This document shows positions 30,181 to 38,056 of a DNA stretch of 64,000 nucleotides, one piece after another (within the stretch, counting starts at the first letter, position 1; the number at the start of each line of letters is the position of its first letter). Made by a program: the position numbers and the translations under genes. The stretch is from Desulforhabdus amnigena (GTDB lineage: Bacteria > Desulfobacterota > Syntrophobacteria > Syntrophobacterales > Syntrophobacteraceae): NCBI RefSeq assembly GCF_027925305.1, contig NZ_BSDR01000001.1, forward strand, positions 1,949,001 to 2,013,000, read 5' to 3'. The notes below the pieces were generated by a model. That model was given only the letters and a program-made list of their open reading frames with translations. It was not told the origin of the DNA and searched no databases.

Positions 30181-32448
30181 TCAGGAGGAGTGTTTTCTCC
30201 CGTACAGGGAAAGCAGGACCTTTTCCGGAGTATGCGGCGCGTTGAAACGGACCGGCAGGTCCGCGCGAAATGCCTTCATGGCTTTCAGGAGGGCGAAGTA
30301 GGCTCCGATTCCATACATGAAAGGGGGTTCCCCCACGGCTTTGGATTGGAAGATTCCCGGAGGATTTTCCGAATCTTCCAGGAAATGGACCGCTATCTCC
30401 CCCGGAGCGAAGTGAATGTCCGGCACCTTGTAGGTGCTCAGGGTATCCGTGAGCAATTTCCCGTTCCCGTCATGCATCAGCTCTTCCAGGAGCATCCAGC
30501 CCAAACCCTGCACGATTCCCCCTTCCATCTGGCCAAGATCGATGCAGGGATTCAGGCTCTTGCCGAAATCATGAACGACTCTCACGGAATCCACCCGGTA
30601 GTTCCCCCGCAGACAGTCCAGCGTCACTTCCACAATCGCCACCCCGAAAACGTGATAGGCAAAGGGTTCCCCCTTTTCCTTTTCCCTGTCGAAGTAGAGT
30701 CCGGGGGTCGCATAATGGGCCTGCGCCGAAAGGCTTACACGGTCGAAGTAAGCCTGGCCGACCAGGCTTTCCCACTTGAGTTCCGTCTCCTTTCCAGCCA
30801 GGTAGACAGTTTCCTCCCTGATTTCGATTTCATGGGGAGCAGCCCCTTTCAGGGATTTTGCCGCTGTTTCCTTCAGCCGGTCGAGAATGGCGAGGCAGGC
30901 CAGCCGCGTGGCGTGCCCGTTGAGGTCGGCTCCGGTGCTGGCCGCCGTGGGCGGCATGTTGGCGATGCGGGTGGTGTTGGTGGTTTCGAGCCTGATCCGT
31001 TCGGGACGGATGGAAAACAGATGCGCCGGCACCTGCCGGATTTTGGCGTTCACCCCCTGCCCCATTTCCACGGCGCAGGTGCTCACACTCACGCTGCCGT
31101 CCACGTACACGTGCACGAGGGCAGAAGCCTGGTTCAAGAAAGTGCTGGTGAACGAAATCCCGAAGCAGACGGGCATGAAGGCCAGGCCCTTTTTCAGCCA
31201 TTTGTTCCGGGAATTGAATTCCTGGACTTCGTGCCGGAGGGACTGAAAACCGTATTTCCTCTCAGCAACCTCCCAGCATCGACGCTGCCGGCATCTCTCG
31301 ACACGCATACCGTAAGGGAATACATCCCCTTCGCGCAGGAGGTTCCGCTTTTGTATCTCCCAGGGTTCAATCCCCATCTCCTCGGCGGCCTTGAAGATGG
31401 CGGACTCCAGCACGAACATGGCCTGAGGCCCTCCAAACCCCCGAAATGCCGTGTTGGGAGGCAGGTGCGTGTAGCAGCTGATCCCGGTGGCCTTCACGTT
31501 GGGAATGAAATAGGCGTTTGTGGCGTGAAAAAGGGAGCGCTCCAGGATGGCCGTGGAAAGATCGGCGGCCGCGCCCCCGTTTTGGTAGAACGTCACTTCA
31601 TAGGCCAGGATCTTTCCCTCCCCATCAAGACCGATCTTGAAGTCCGACGAATAGGGATGACGTTTGCCCGTCATGCGAATGTCTTCCCGGCGCGGCAAAA
31701 CGAGCTTCACCGTTTTCTTGAGCCGCCACGCCGCCAGGGCGGCCAGGGCCGCCCAGTGAGTTCCCTGGTCTTCCTTGCCGCCGAAGGCCCCGCCCAGCCG
31801 CGGCACATCCACTTCCACCTCGTGCATGGGAAGCCCCAGGATTCTCGCCACGATCAACTGAACCATCGACGGGGACTGTGTGGATGAAACCACCTTCACC
31901 CCGCCCCTTTCCGTCGGCAGGGCAAAAGCGCTCTGAGTTTCCAGGTAGAGATGCTCCTGCCCCCCCGATTCCGCCGTGCCGCCCACGACCACGCGGCACC
32001 GCTCCCACGCGCTCTCCACATCCCCCAGGGAAAAGGTGCGGGGCGGGGCGATGAGCCGCCCCTCGGCGTACGCCTGCCGGGCATCGAAGACAGCCGGCAG
32101 GGGATCGTATTCCACCCGTATGGCGCGAACCGCCTCTCGAGCGATGGAAGCGCTCTCACCCACGGCAACGGCGATGGGCTGACCGACGAAACGCACCTCG
32201 CCTTCCGCCAGCAACGGTTCATCCAGGATGGTCTTGCCCACCTGGTTTTCACCCGGAATGTCCTTTGCCGTGAAGATGCCGCAGATCCCGGGAAGCCTCC
32301 GAGCTTCCTCCGCATCCAGGGAAAGGATTCTGCCGTGGGCGATGGATGAGGCACAAACCGCGGCGAAGAGCCGCCCCTCCGGCAGCGCCACATCGTCCAC
32401 GAAGGTCGATTCGCCACGGGCATGAAGCAGGGTGTCAGAAGATTTCAT
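30181..32448 (-). CDS. Xanthine-dehydrogenase-type molybdopterin subunit
   Basis: Large subunit of 755 residues of a molybdenum hydroxylase. Moco-binding segments: RLGGAFGGKEDQGTH, YTHLPPNTAFRGFGGPQAMF, VEMGQGVNAKIRQ, PPTAASTGADLNG, and the C-terminal catalytic Glu in SKAVGEPPFMYG. N-terminal DGRILSLDAEEARRLPG-type fold as in XdhB. It overlaps the Fe-S/FAD subunit gene by 14 bases. Substrate (xanthine or another N-heterocycle or aldehyde) is not decidable by eye. Confidence 0.9.
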   Translation of the reverse strand: MKSSDTLLHARGESTFVDDVALPEGRLFAAVCASSIAHGRILSLDAEEARRLPGICGIFTAKDIPGENQVGKTILDEPLLAEGEVRFVGQPIAVAVGESASIAREAVRAIRVEYDPLPAVFDARQAYAEGRLIAPPRTFSLGDVESAWERCRVVVGGTAESGGQEHLYLETQSAFALPTERGGVKVVSSTQSPSMVQLIVARILGLPMHEVEVDVPRLGGAFGGKEDQGTHWAALAALAAWRLKKTVKLVLPRREDIRMTGKRHPYSSDFKIGLDGEGKILAYEVTFYQNGGAAADLSTAILERSLFHATNAYFIPNVKATGISCYTHLPPNTAFRGFGGPQAMFVLESAIFKAAEEMGIEPWEIQKRNLLREGDVFPYGMRVERCRQRRCWEVAERKYGFQSLRHEVQEFNSRNKWLKKGLAFMPVCFGISFTSTFLNQASALVHVYVDGSVSVSTCAVEMGQGVNAKIRQVPAHLFSIRPERIRLETTNTTRIANMPPTAASTGADLNGHATRLACLAILDRLKETAAKSLKGAAPHEIEIREETVYLAGKETELKWESLVGQAYFDRVSLSAQAHYATPGLYFDREKEKGEPFAYHVFGVAIVEVTLDCLRGNYRVDSVRVVHDFGKSLNPCIDLGQMEGGIVQGLGWMLLEELMHDGNGKLLTDTLSTYKVPDIHFAPGEIAVHFLEDSENPPGIFQSKAVGEPPFMYGIGAYFALLKAMKAFRADLPVRFNAPHTPEKVLLSLYGRKHSS

Positions 32449-33880
32449 CGGGGCCTCCTGTAGCGGCCAGGTGGGGAACCAGGGTTATAAAATGGGCGAA
32501 AACGAGTTGACGCAGGAGCAGGCGCTTGTAATCGGCCGAGCCGCGCGTGTCGCTTATGGGGGAAATTTCCGATTGGGCCGCGGCGGCCGCATCGCCCATC
32601 ACGCGGGCATCGAGGGATTTGCCCCTCAGGAATTCTACGGTCCCCGAAAGATAGAGCGGCACGGGAGCCACTCCTCCCGCCGAAAGATGGACTTTTCGAA
32701 TCACATCGCCCTGGAGCTCCAGGAGCATGGCGGAATTCACGGAGGCTATGTCGAGATGGGTTCTCCGGGAAACCTTTTCAAAATTGAAAAGCGCGTTTTT
32801 CGCCGGCACCGGAAACCGGACCCATTCCACCAGTTCATTTGGGGCCTTATCGAGTTCCTTGTATCCCTTGAAAAAATCCTTCAGGGGCAGTTCCCGGCGG
32901 CGGTCTCCGTTCCGCAGCCCGACGGCGGCATCCAGCGCAAGAAAGAAGACCGCCAGGTCCCCAATGGGGGATGCATTGACGATATTGCCGCCCGGAGTGG
33001 CCCGCTCCCGGATGGGCGTGGAACCGAAGAGGCGCAGATGCGCATCGATTCCGGGCAATATGTTCCTCAGGATGTCCGATTTTCTCATCTCCTCGACCGT
33101 CGTCGCCGCCCCGATGCGGCAGCAGTTCCCCTCGAGACGAATCCCCCGCAGGTCTTCCCTGGTGGACAGGAAGAAGAGATCTTCCCGATGATTCAGGATT
33201 TCTTCTCCTTTCTGGAGCATGAGGTCCGTTCCTCCCGAGACGATCCTGCTTCCCGGGGGGGCCGGGCCTCGAACCGCCCCCGCTTCCCCCTGCAACCGCT
33301 CCAGCCTTGCCGGGATCTCCAGGAAATAGTCCGGCACGACCCGGGACGCCGCCAGCCAGGCGACGCGCTCCTCCATCTCAGCAGGGGGAACGCATTCCCG
33401 GCAGACCCTTTCCAGGGCCCTCTTGATGGATGGATATCCCGTGCAGCGGCAGATGTTCCCATCCAGAGCCGCAACGGCATCTTGTGCATCCAGGCGGGGG
33501 GCGTTGAGGAAAAAGCCGGTGAGAGAGATGATCATTCCCGGAGTGCAAAAGCCGCACTGGACGGCGCCTTCTTCCACCATGGCCTTCTGGATGGGGTTGA
33601 GTTCCTGCCCGTTGAGTCCTTCGATCGTGACCACATGAGCGCCGGCAACATCCCCCAGGGGAAGCAGGCACGAATTCACCCCCCGGTAGCGGACCCTCTG
33701 TCCGTCCCACCTGCCCAGGAGGATCATGCACGCCCCGCAGTCCCCTTCCCTGCAGCCTTCTTTTGTCCCCGTCAAACGGCACTCCCTGCGCAGAAAATCC
33801 AGGACCACACTCCCAGGAGGCCAACTGGTTGATATATCTTCACGATTGAGAATGAAACGGATGGGACCGCCCGGCTCCAT
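32435..33880 (-). CDS. Xanthine-dehydrogenase-type [2Fe-2S]/FAD subunit
   Basis: Small subunit of 481 residues combining an N-terminal ferredoxin domain (GTKEGCREGDCGACMILL), the second [2Fe-2S] domain (VQCGFCTPGMI and GNICRCTGYPSI), and a FAD domain (RIVSGGTDLMLQ, PGGNIVNASPIGD). ATG 33880 begins the ferredoxin fold (PGGPIRFILNRED); the upstream extension of the frame to 33997 reads into the preceding gene. Electron-transfer partner of the molybdopterin subunit encoded downstream. Confidence 0.9.
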   Translation of the reverse strand: MEPGGPIRFILNREDISTSWPPGSVVLDFLRRECRLTGTKEGCREGDCGACMILLGRWDGQRVRYRGVNSCLLPLGDVAGAHVVTIEGLNGQELNPIQKAMVEEGAVQCGFCTPGMIISLTGFFLNAPRLDAQDAVAALDGNICRCTGYPSIKRALERVCRECVPPAEMEERVAWLAASRVVPDYFLEIPARLERLQGEAGAVRGPAPPGSRIVSGGTDLMLQKGEEILNHREDLFFLSTREDLRGIRLEGNCCRIGAATTVEEMRKSDILRNILPGIDAHLRLFGSTPIRERATPGGNIVNASPIGDLAVFFLALDAAVGLRNGDRRRELPLKDFFKGYKELDKAPNELVEWVRFPVPAKNALFNFEKVSRRTHLDIASVNSAMLLELQGDVIRKVHLSAGGVAPVPLYLSGTVEFLRGKSLDARVMGDAAAAAQSEISPISDTRGSADYKRLLLRQLVFAHFITLVPHLAATGGPDEIF

Positions 33881-33890
33881 ATGAAACGCC

Positions 33891-34256
33891 CTATTCTTGG
33901 GAAAAGAGCGTGTAATAGACATTATCACCCTTCTTGAAGCCACGGGCCAGCTCCATGTGACGCAGCGTGGCGAAGGCGTTCCTGAATTCCGCTTCATTGA
34001 TTTCCAGCTTTGCCGTTATCTCTTCCATCTGCATGGGACCGTGCTCCTTGAGGAGCGAAAGAATCTCTTCCTGCAGCGCAGTGAGCTGAAAACCATCCTG
34101 GATGATGGAACTTTTGGCCAGATGAACCGCCCAGGGATCGCAGGTCTTGGGCGGATTCATCACGTCCATATAACAGTCTTCACAAAGGAGCTTTCCCTGA
34201 AATTCATAGGATTCCCCCGGTTCGATACCCGTTCCGCACTTGTTGCACTCTGTCAT
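33891..34256 (-). CDS. Small Zn-finger / winged-helix protein upstream of the Mo-hydroxylase genes
   Basis: 121 residues. The N-terminal CNKCGTGIEPGE and LLCEDCYMD give a four-Cys LIM-like zinc site; the C-terminal half (LTALQEEILSLLKEHGPMQM, AEFRNAFATLRHMELARGFK) looks like a winged helix. ATG 34256 follows GGGGAGGAAAC. It is 10 bases upstream of the Fe-S/FAD gene on the same strand, so it is probably the first gene of the operon and may regulate it; that role is inferred. Confidence 0.75.
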   Translation of the reverse strand: MTECNKCGTGIEPGESYEFQGKLLCEDCYMDVMNPPKTCDPWAVHLAKSSIIQDGFQLTALQEEILSLLKEHGPMQMEEITAKLEINEAEFRNAFATLRHMELARGFKKGDNVYYTLFSQE

Positions 34257-35046
34257 AAGTTTCCTCCCCTGGAGTTTTTGCTCCACTGTTTTTACTTTCC
34301 TCGCTTTTAAACTTAACCCCCTTCCATGAATCCTACAAGCGGGAAAGGGAGCGAGGGGGGCATTCCTGCAGGAATGGCTTCCAGCCGCGATAGAAACAAC
34401 CAACCCCTCCGGGAGAATCGCAGCCGGATGCCGCTCCTGCAAAAGGCAAGGCTTCAGCCGTTTAGAGTATGATAGCGCGAAAAATATTGAATAAAGAGAA
34501 AAACACGAGTAATATCAATCGATCTTGCCTGGACGTACCATTGAAGATCCTCTGTTACGCCTCAGACTTGAGTTCCATTTTGCTTGTAATACGGATTGCT
34601 ATCCATGAACTTTAAAGCACGTCTGATTCCCCTTCGAAATGTGCCGCGGCGGTAGCCTGCCATTGAGGCGGAAACTCTGGAAGTCCCCCTTTGAAGGGGG
34701 ATTCAGGAGATGTATGCCCATCGCCCTCATTGTAAAATCCGGCAAATTTGCCGGCAAAAAATTTTTTTCCAAGCGGGAATCAACCGATAGAGGGAGAGGA
34801 GGACTTTTTCCTGCCTTGCCTGTGGCTACAGGACTTGCGGGAAAACTTAAATCGCGATGACAGGTCTTCTGAAACGCATATCGTTTGAGTCCTGAAGCCG
34901 GAATCAATTGTAACCTTGGATTCTCAATGAATCCTGTATCTTGATAGATTATGTCGAGTCGAACAACGCAGAAATCCATGGGGTGGGTGGTGCAAAGATT
35001 TCAGACCTGATGAGCTATCTTTGCTCCTTATACAAGAGGATAAATA
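34257..35046. repeat. 790-base gap with a REP-like pair; no gene seen
   Basis: 34362-34446 has CTGCAGGAATGGCTTCCAGC and GGATGCCGCTCCTGCA, the fourth copy of the REP-like hairpin pair. The rest holds no believable gene. The ribosome-binding site of cas6 (AGAGGA, near 35036) closes the gap; the type III promoter should lie within about 34450-35040. Confidence 0.65.
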
Positions 35047-36000
35047 ATGATCAATTCTCTCAAATGGAACAGATTCCGCTTCAGAATTCGCGCTCTTGGG
35101 GATCTATCGTTACCTCAGTACAAGGGGGCGACCTTCAGAGGCGGGTTCGGACAGGCACTCAAAGGAGTGACTTGTGCTCTCAAACGTCAGGACTGTGGTA
35201 CTTGTCTCCTGCGAGATCGCTGTGTCTATGTTTACCTTTTTGAAACTCCACCGCCGGTGGATGCGGCCATGATGCGGTTGTATCCTTCCGCCCCTCATCC
35301 GTTTGTTCTGGAACCTCCGGAAACAAAAGCATGTCACATTCCCAAAGGAGAATGTCTCGAATTTGGACTGGTGCTGGTTGGGCGGGCACTGGAGCTTTTG
35401 CCTTATTTTGTCTATGCCTTCATCTCGTTGGGAGAGCGCGGGCTGGGGCGGGAGCATGGTACTTTCGCTCTTGAAAGCGTTTTTTCCGAGGATTCTGGCA
35501 TTCCTCGAATGATCTATGACATGACGACACAAAAACTGCGGGCAGGAGCCCCACCCGTGGTCTCTGAACATTTGATGCGTCGATGTAAGGCCCTCTCTTC
35601 CGCCTCAAAGCTTGGCGTGGAATTCCTGACGCCTACACGCATCAAGTCAGATGGGCATTTGCTGGATGGACCTGAATTTCATCATCTCATTCGTGCCCTT
35701 CTGAGGAGAATTTCCAGCCTGTCCTATTTCCACTGTGGGCAGCGTTTGAAGCTGGACTACCGGGAGTGGATCAGCCGTGCTCAAGAAATCCAGACCGTGG
35801 AGAAAGAACTCTCCTGGTACGACTGGGAACGCTATTCCACGAGGCAAAAGCAACGCATGACCCTGGGCGGATTCATAGGGCGGATTGCTTTTGAAGGAAC
35901 GTTTCAGAGTTTTCTTCCCTTGCTGGTCTTGGGGGAGATCCTCCATGTGGGCAAAGGCGCGACTTTCGGGTTAGGACATTACAGGCTGATGGAATCATAA
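35047..36000 (+). CDS. cas6: CRISPR RNA endoribonuclease Cas6 (type III-A locus)
   Basis: RAMP-fold endonuclease of 317 residues that cuts pre-crRNA at the repeat. N-terminal half has FRFRIRALGDLSLPQYKGATFRGGFGQAL and a four-Cys cluster (CALKRQDCGTCLLRDRC), as in the larger Cas6 subfamily; C-terminal GGFIGRIAFEGTF and a final Gly-rich loop (LHVGKGATFGLGHYRL) are diagnostic. It should act on the 37-bp repeat of the array at 49266. ATG 35047 follows GAGGATAA. First gene of the type III operon. Confidence 0.93.
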   Translation: MINSLKWNRFRFRIRALGDLSLPQYKGATFRGGFGQALKGVTCALKRQDCGTCLLRDRCVYVYLFETPPPVDAAMMRLYPSAPHPFVLEPPETKACHIPKGECLEFGLVLVGRALELLPYFVYAFISLGERGLGREHGTFALESVFSEDSGIPRMIYDMTTQKLRAGAPPVVSEHLMRRCKALSSASKLGVEFLTPTRIKSDGHLLDGPEFHHLIRALLRRISSLSYFHCGQRLKLDYREWISRAQEIQTVEKELSWYDWERYSTRQKQRMTLGGFIGRIAFEGTFQSFLPLLVLGEILHVGKGATFGLGHYRLMES

Positions 36001-36112
36001 AGTGCAATAGATTCTCTACACTCTATAAAAGAGCAGCAGTTAAAACCAACACTTTCTATCTTCACAGGAAACTGGACGTTGTTAAGGGAGAGGGACATTT
36101 CAGGAGAATGTA

Positions 36113-36556
36113 ATGGATGAAAATGTACTGAAAATAAGCATTGCGGGAATGATGCACGACATCGGTAAACTCGCCGATGAATGCGCGATGGAGGTTTCCC
36201 AAGATTACATCAACAACCATGCGGACTTATACCAACCCTACTTCAACAAACATCATACCCATCGCCATGCAGTGTATACGGCAGCTTTCATTGAACAAAT
36301 GGAGCAAGTGCTGCCGAGCCAGTTCAACCGACAGCATTGGGGATTGGAGGACAGCTTCATCAACCTTGCTGCAGGACATCACAAGCCGGAAACCTCTCTT
36401 CAGTGGATCATCGCTATGGCGGATCGCCTGAGCAGCGGCTGGGACCGAGCCCAATTCGATGCAAAGTACAACATAGCCGTGACACCCAAGGACTATCGGA
36501 AAACCCGACTGGTCCCCATTTTTGAAAAGCTCCTTAGTACTACAACCGCCATATGA
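36113..36556 (+). pseudogene. cas10: 5' part of cas10/csm1: HD nuclease domain, cut off by an IS701 element
   Basis: The first 143 codons are a normal Cas10 HD domain: GMMHDIGKLAD (His15-Asp16), HHTHRHAVYTAAFIEQ, INLAAGHHKPETS and IAMADRLSSGWDR, with all metal-binding positions present. Then the reading frame enters the inverted repeat of the insertion sequence and stops (TTAI-stop). The Palm domains resume at 38057 after the element. Because the HD motif residues are intact, a 147-residue stand-alone HD protein could still be made. Restoring the pre-insertion sequence does not join the two parts in frame. Start ATG follows AGGAGA. Confidence 0.92.
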
Positions 36557-38018
36557 TTAGAATGAGCATACCTTCAATGTGCACCCCAAGAATCGAGAAC
36601 GATAGTGACTTTGTCGGGCCTGAAGCCTTCTTTTTCGTCTCCAGCGGGACCAGGCCAACCGAAATTCAGGAGAGTGTACTGGCAAGGGCAGAACGATTTC
36701 AAGCAGTCGCCTCACCTCTGGAACTGTCAGCTCGGCCAGCTCTGCGTCTTTTTTTCCCCTCCTCCGAAGCCCGGATCGAGCTCAGCCAGGTATGGGCCAT
36801 CATAGAGAGGGTAATGTGACGATGCCAGCTGTGCCAGTACCTGACTTCATAGTGATCAAGCCCGGCTTCTCCTTTGCCTTCCTCAAAGCATTGCTCAATG
36901 GTGTAGCGGGTCGATGCCACCTGGGCAAGACGAGTGAGAGGAACATTCTCGGGAGCAAAGCAAAGGTAGTAGGCCATTTCTTCGGGTTTGGCTACAGATC
37001 GTCTGGCCAGAAGCCAGACCTCAGGTCCGGGGAGCTTGCCACGGCTCTCGATCACACGAACCCTTGCCCAGTCATAAGTTCTCGGTCCCTTTTCTCCTTT
37101 TGCCACACTGAACCGCTTCCAGACATCAGGAGACCATCCCATCACCACCTCAGCCACCGTCCCGGCATGCGGAGCATCCTTGGCCAACCGTACCCTTGTG
37201 GGTGGCCTGCCCATCCCTTTGCGCAAGGGCTGTTGGAGCAACGGTCGCCTGGTCCAAACGGGGGTATTGCAAGAGACTGCCAAGACATACCAGTGTCCAC
37301 TCTCCTGGATAGCTGCTCGAAGTTTCGGAGAATCCCCGTAGATCTCATCTCCTGTGACCCAGCGTATCGGGACACCCATTTTCCAGGCATGATCGAGCAT
37401 CGAGAAGGCCTGTTCGGGCTTGGTCTCAAACACCACCTCATCAGGAACCTTCGCCCCCTTGCGTCTTACCATGTCATTGGCCCAGTCCTCGGGAAGAAAG
37501 AGTCTTCTGTCCAGGAACACATGTCCTTTGGCCGAGGAATAGGTGAGGAAGGTTCCCACCTGAGAGTTTTCCACCTTCCCGGCCGTACCCGTGTATTGTC
37601 TTTTCACCCCGACAGACTTATCACCTTTTTTGATAAAACCCGTCTCATCTACGACTCCAATTCCTTCCGGGTCTGCAAAATTCTCGATCACGAACTGCTC
37701 CAAAATATCCCGTGCCTCATCCGCATCCCAGTTCACTCGGTAAAGCAGCCTTTCCATCTTATCCGGTCTCTTATCTCCTATGGCCTCAGCCATCTGCCAG
37801 CCGTTCTTGCGCTCAACGGGTGCAAGCAAGGAGTGAAGGTATTTTGCCGACTGTTCCCGAGATTGCGCCCGGGGGAATAGATGAGAAAAACGAGCATGAA
37901 AGGACCGAAAAGAATCTTCCCAATAATCCAACTCTTTCAACGTCATGACCGTTACCTCCGAAGGTTTCTCTACCTTATAATATATCCGGAAGTGCGGCAT
38001 TTTACATATGGCGGTTGT
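36542..38018 (-). mobile_element. IS701-family insertion sequence inside cas10
   Basis: 1477 bp, with perfect terminal inverted repeats ACAACCGCCATATG and CATATGGCGGTTGT. The flanks carry AGTACT on both sides (36536-36541 and 38019-38024); because AGTACT is palindromic and adjoins the ends, the duplication could be scored as 4 to 6 bp. One transposase gene, antisense to the cas operon. Fresh-looking ends suggest a recent event. Confidence 0.92.
36699..37946 (-). CDS. IS701-family transposase (IS4-type DDE)
   Basis: About 415 residues and intact. Signatures: YLHSLLAPVERKNGWQMAEA at the N-terminus, the first Asp in GIGVVDETGFIKKGDKSVG, the second in IRWVTGDEIYGD, and the Y-(2)-R-(3)-E type helix in STRYTIEQCFEEGKGEAGLDHYEVR. 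ATG 37946 has GGAGGT 7 bases upstream; the longer frame to 38030 reads out of the element. It points against cas10 and likely reduces transcription of the downstream csm genes unless an outward promoter exists. Confidence 0.93.
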   Translation of the reverse strand: MTLKELDYWEDSFRSFHARFSHLFPRAQSREQSAKYLHSLLAPVERKNGWQMAEAIGDKRPDKMERLLYRVNWDADEARDILEQFVIENFADPEGIGVVDETGFIKKGDKSVGVKRQYTGTAGKVENSQVGTFLTYSSAKGHVFLDRRLFLPEDWANDMVRRKGAKVPDEVVFETKPEQAFSMLDHAWKMGVPIRWVTGDEIYGDSPKLRAAIQESGHWYVLAVSCNTPVWTRRPLLQQPLRKGMGRPPTRVRLAKDAPHAGTVAEVVMGWSPDVWKRFSVAKGEKGPRTYDWARVRVIESRGKLPGPEVWLLARRSVAKPEEMAYYLCFAPENVPLTRLAQVASTRYTIEQCFEEGKGEAGLDHYEVRYWHSWHRHITLSMMAHTWLSSIRASEEGKKRRRAGRADSSRGEATA

Positions 38019-38056
38019 AGTACTAATCAAGGGAGGAAACTACCAAAGAGAAAACA

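Noticed and set aside
34599-34979. Minus-strand frame of 126 codons in the gap before cas6
   Set aside because: Lies across low-complexity, repeat-like sequence, has no credible ribosome-binding site and shows no domain.
36792-37880. Plus-strand frame inside the IS701 element
   Set aside because: Antisense to the intact transposase and without family signatures.
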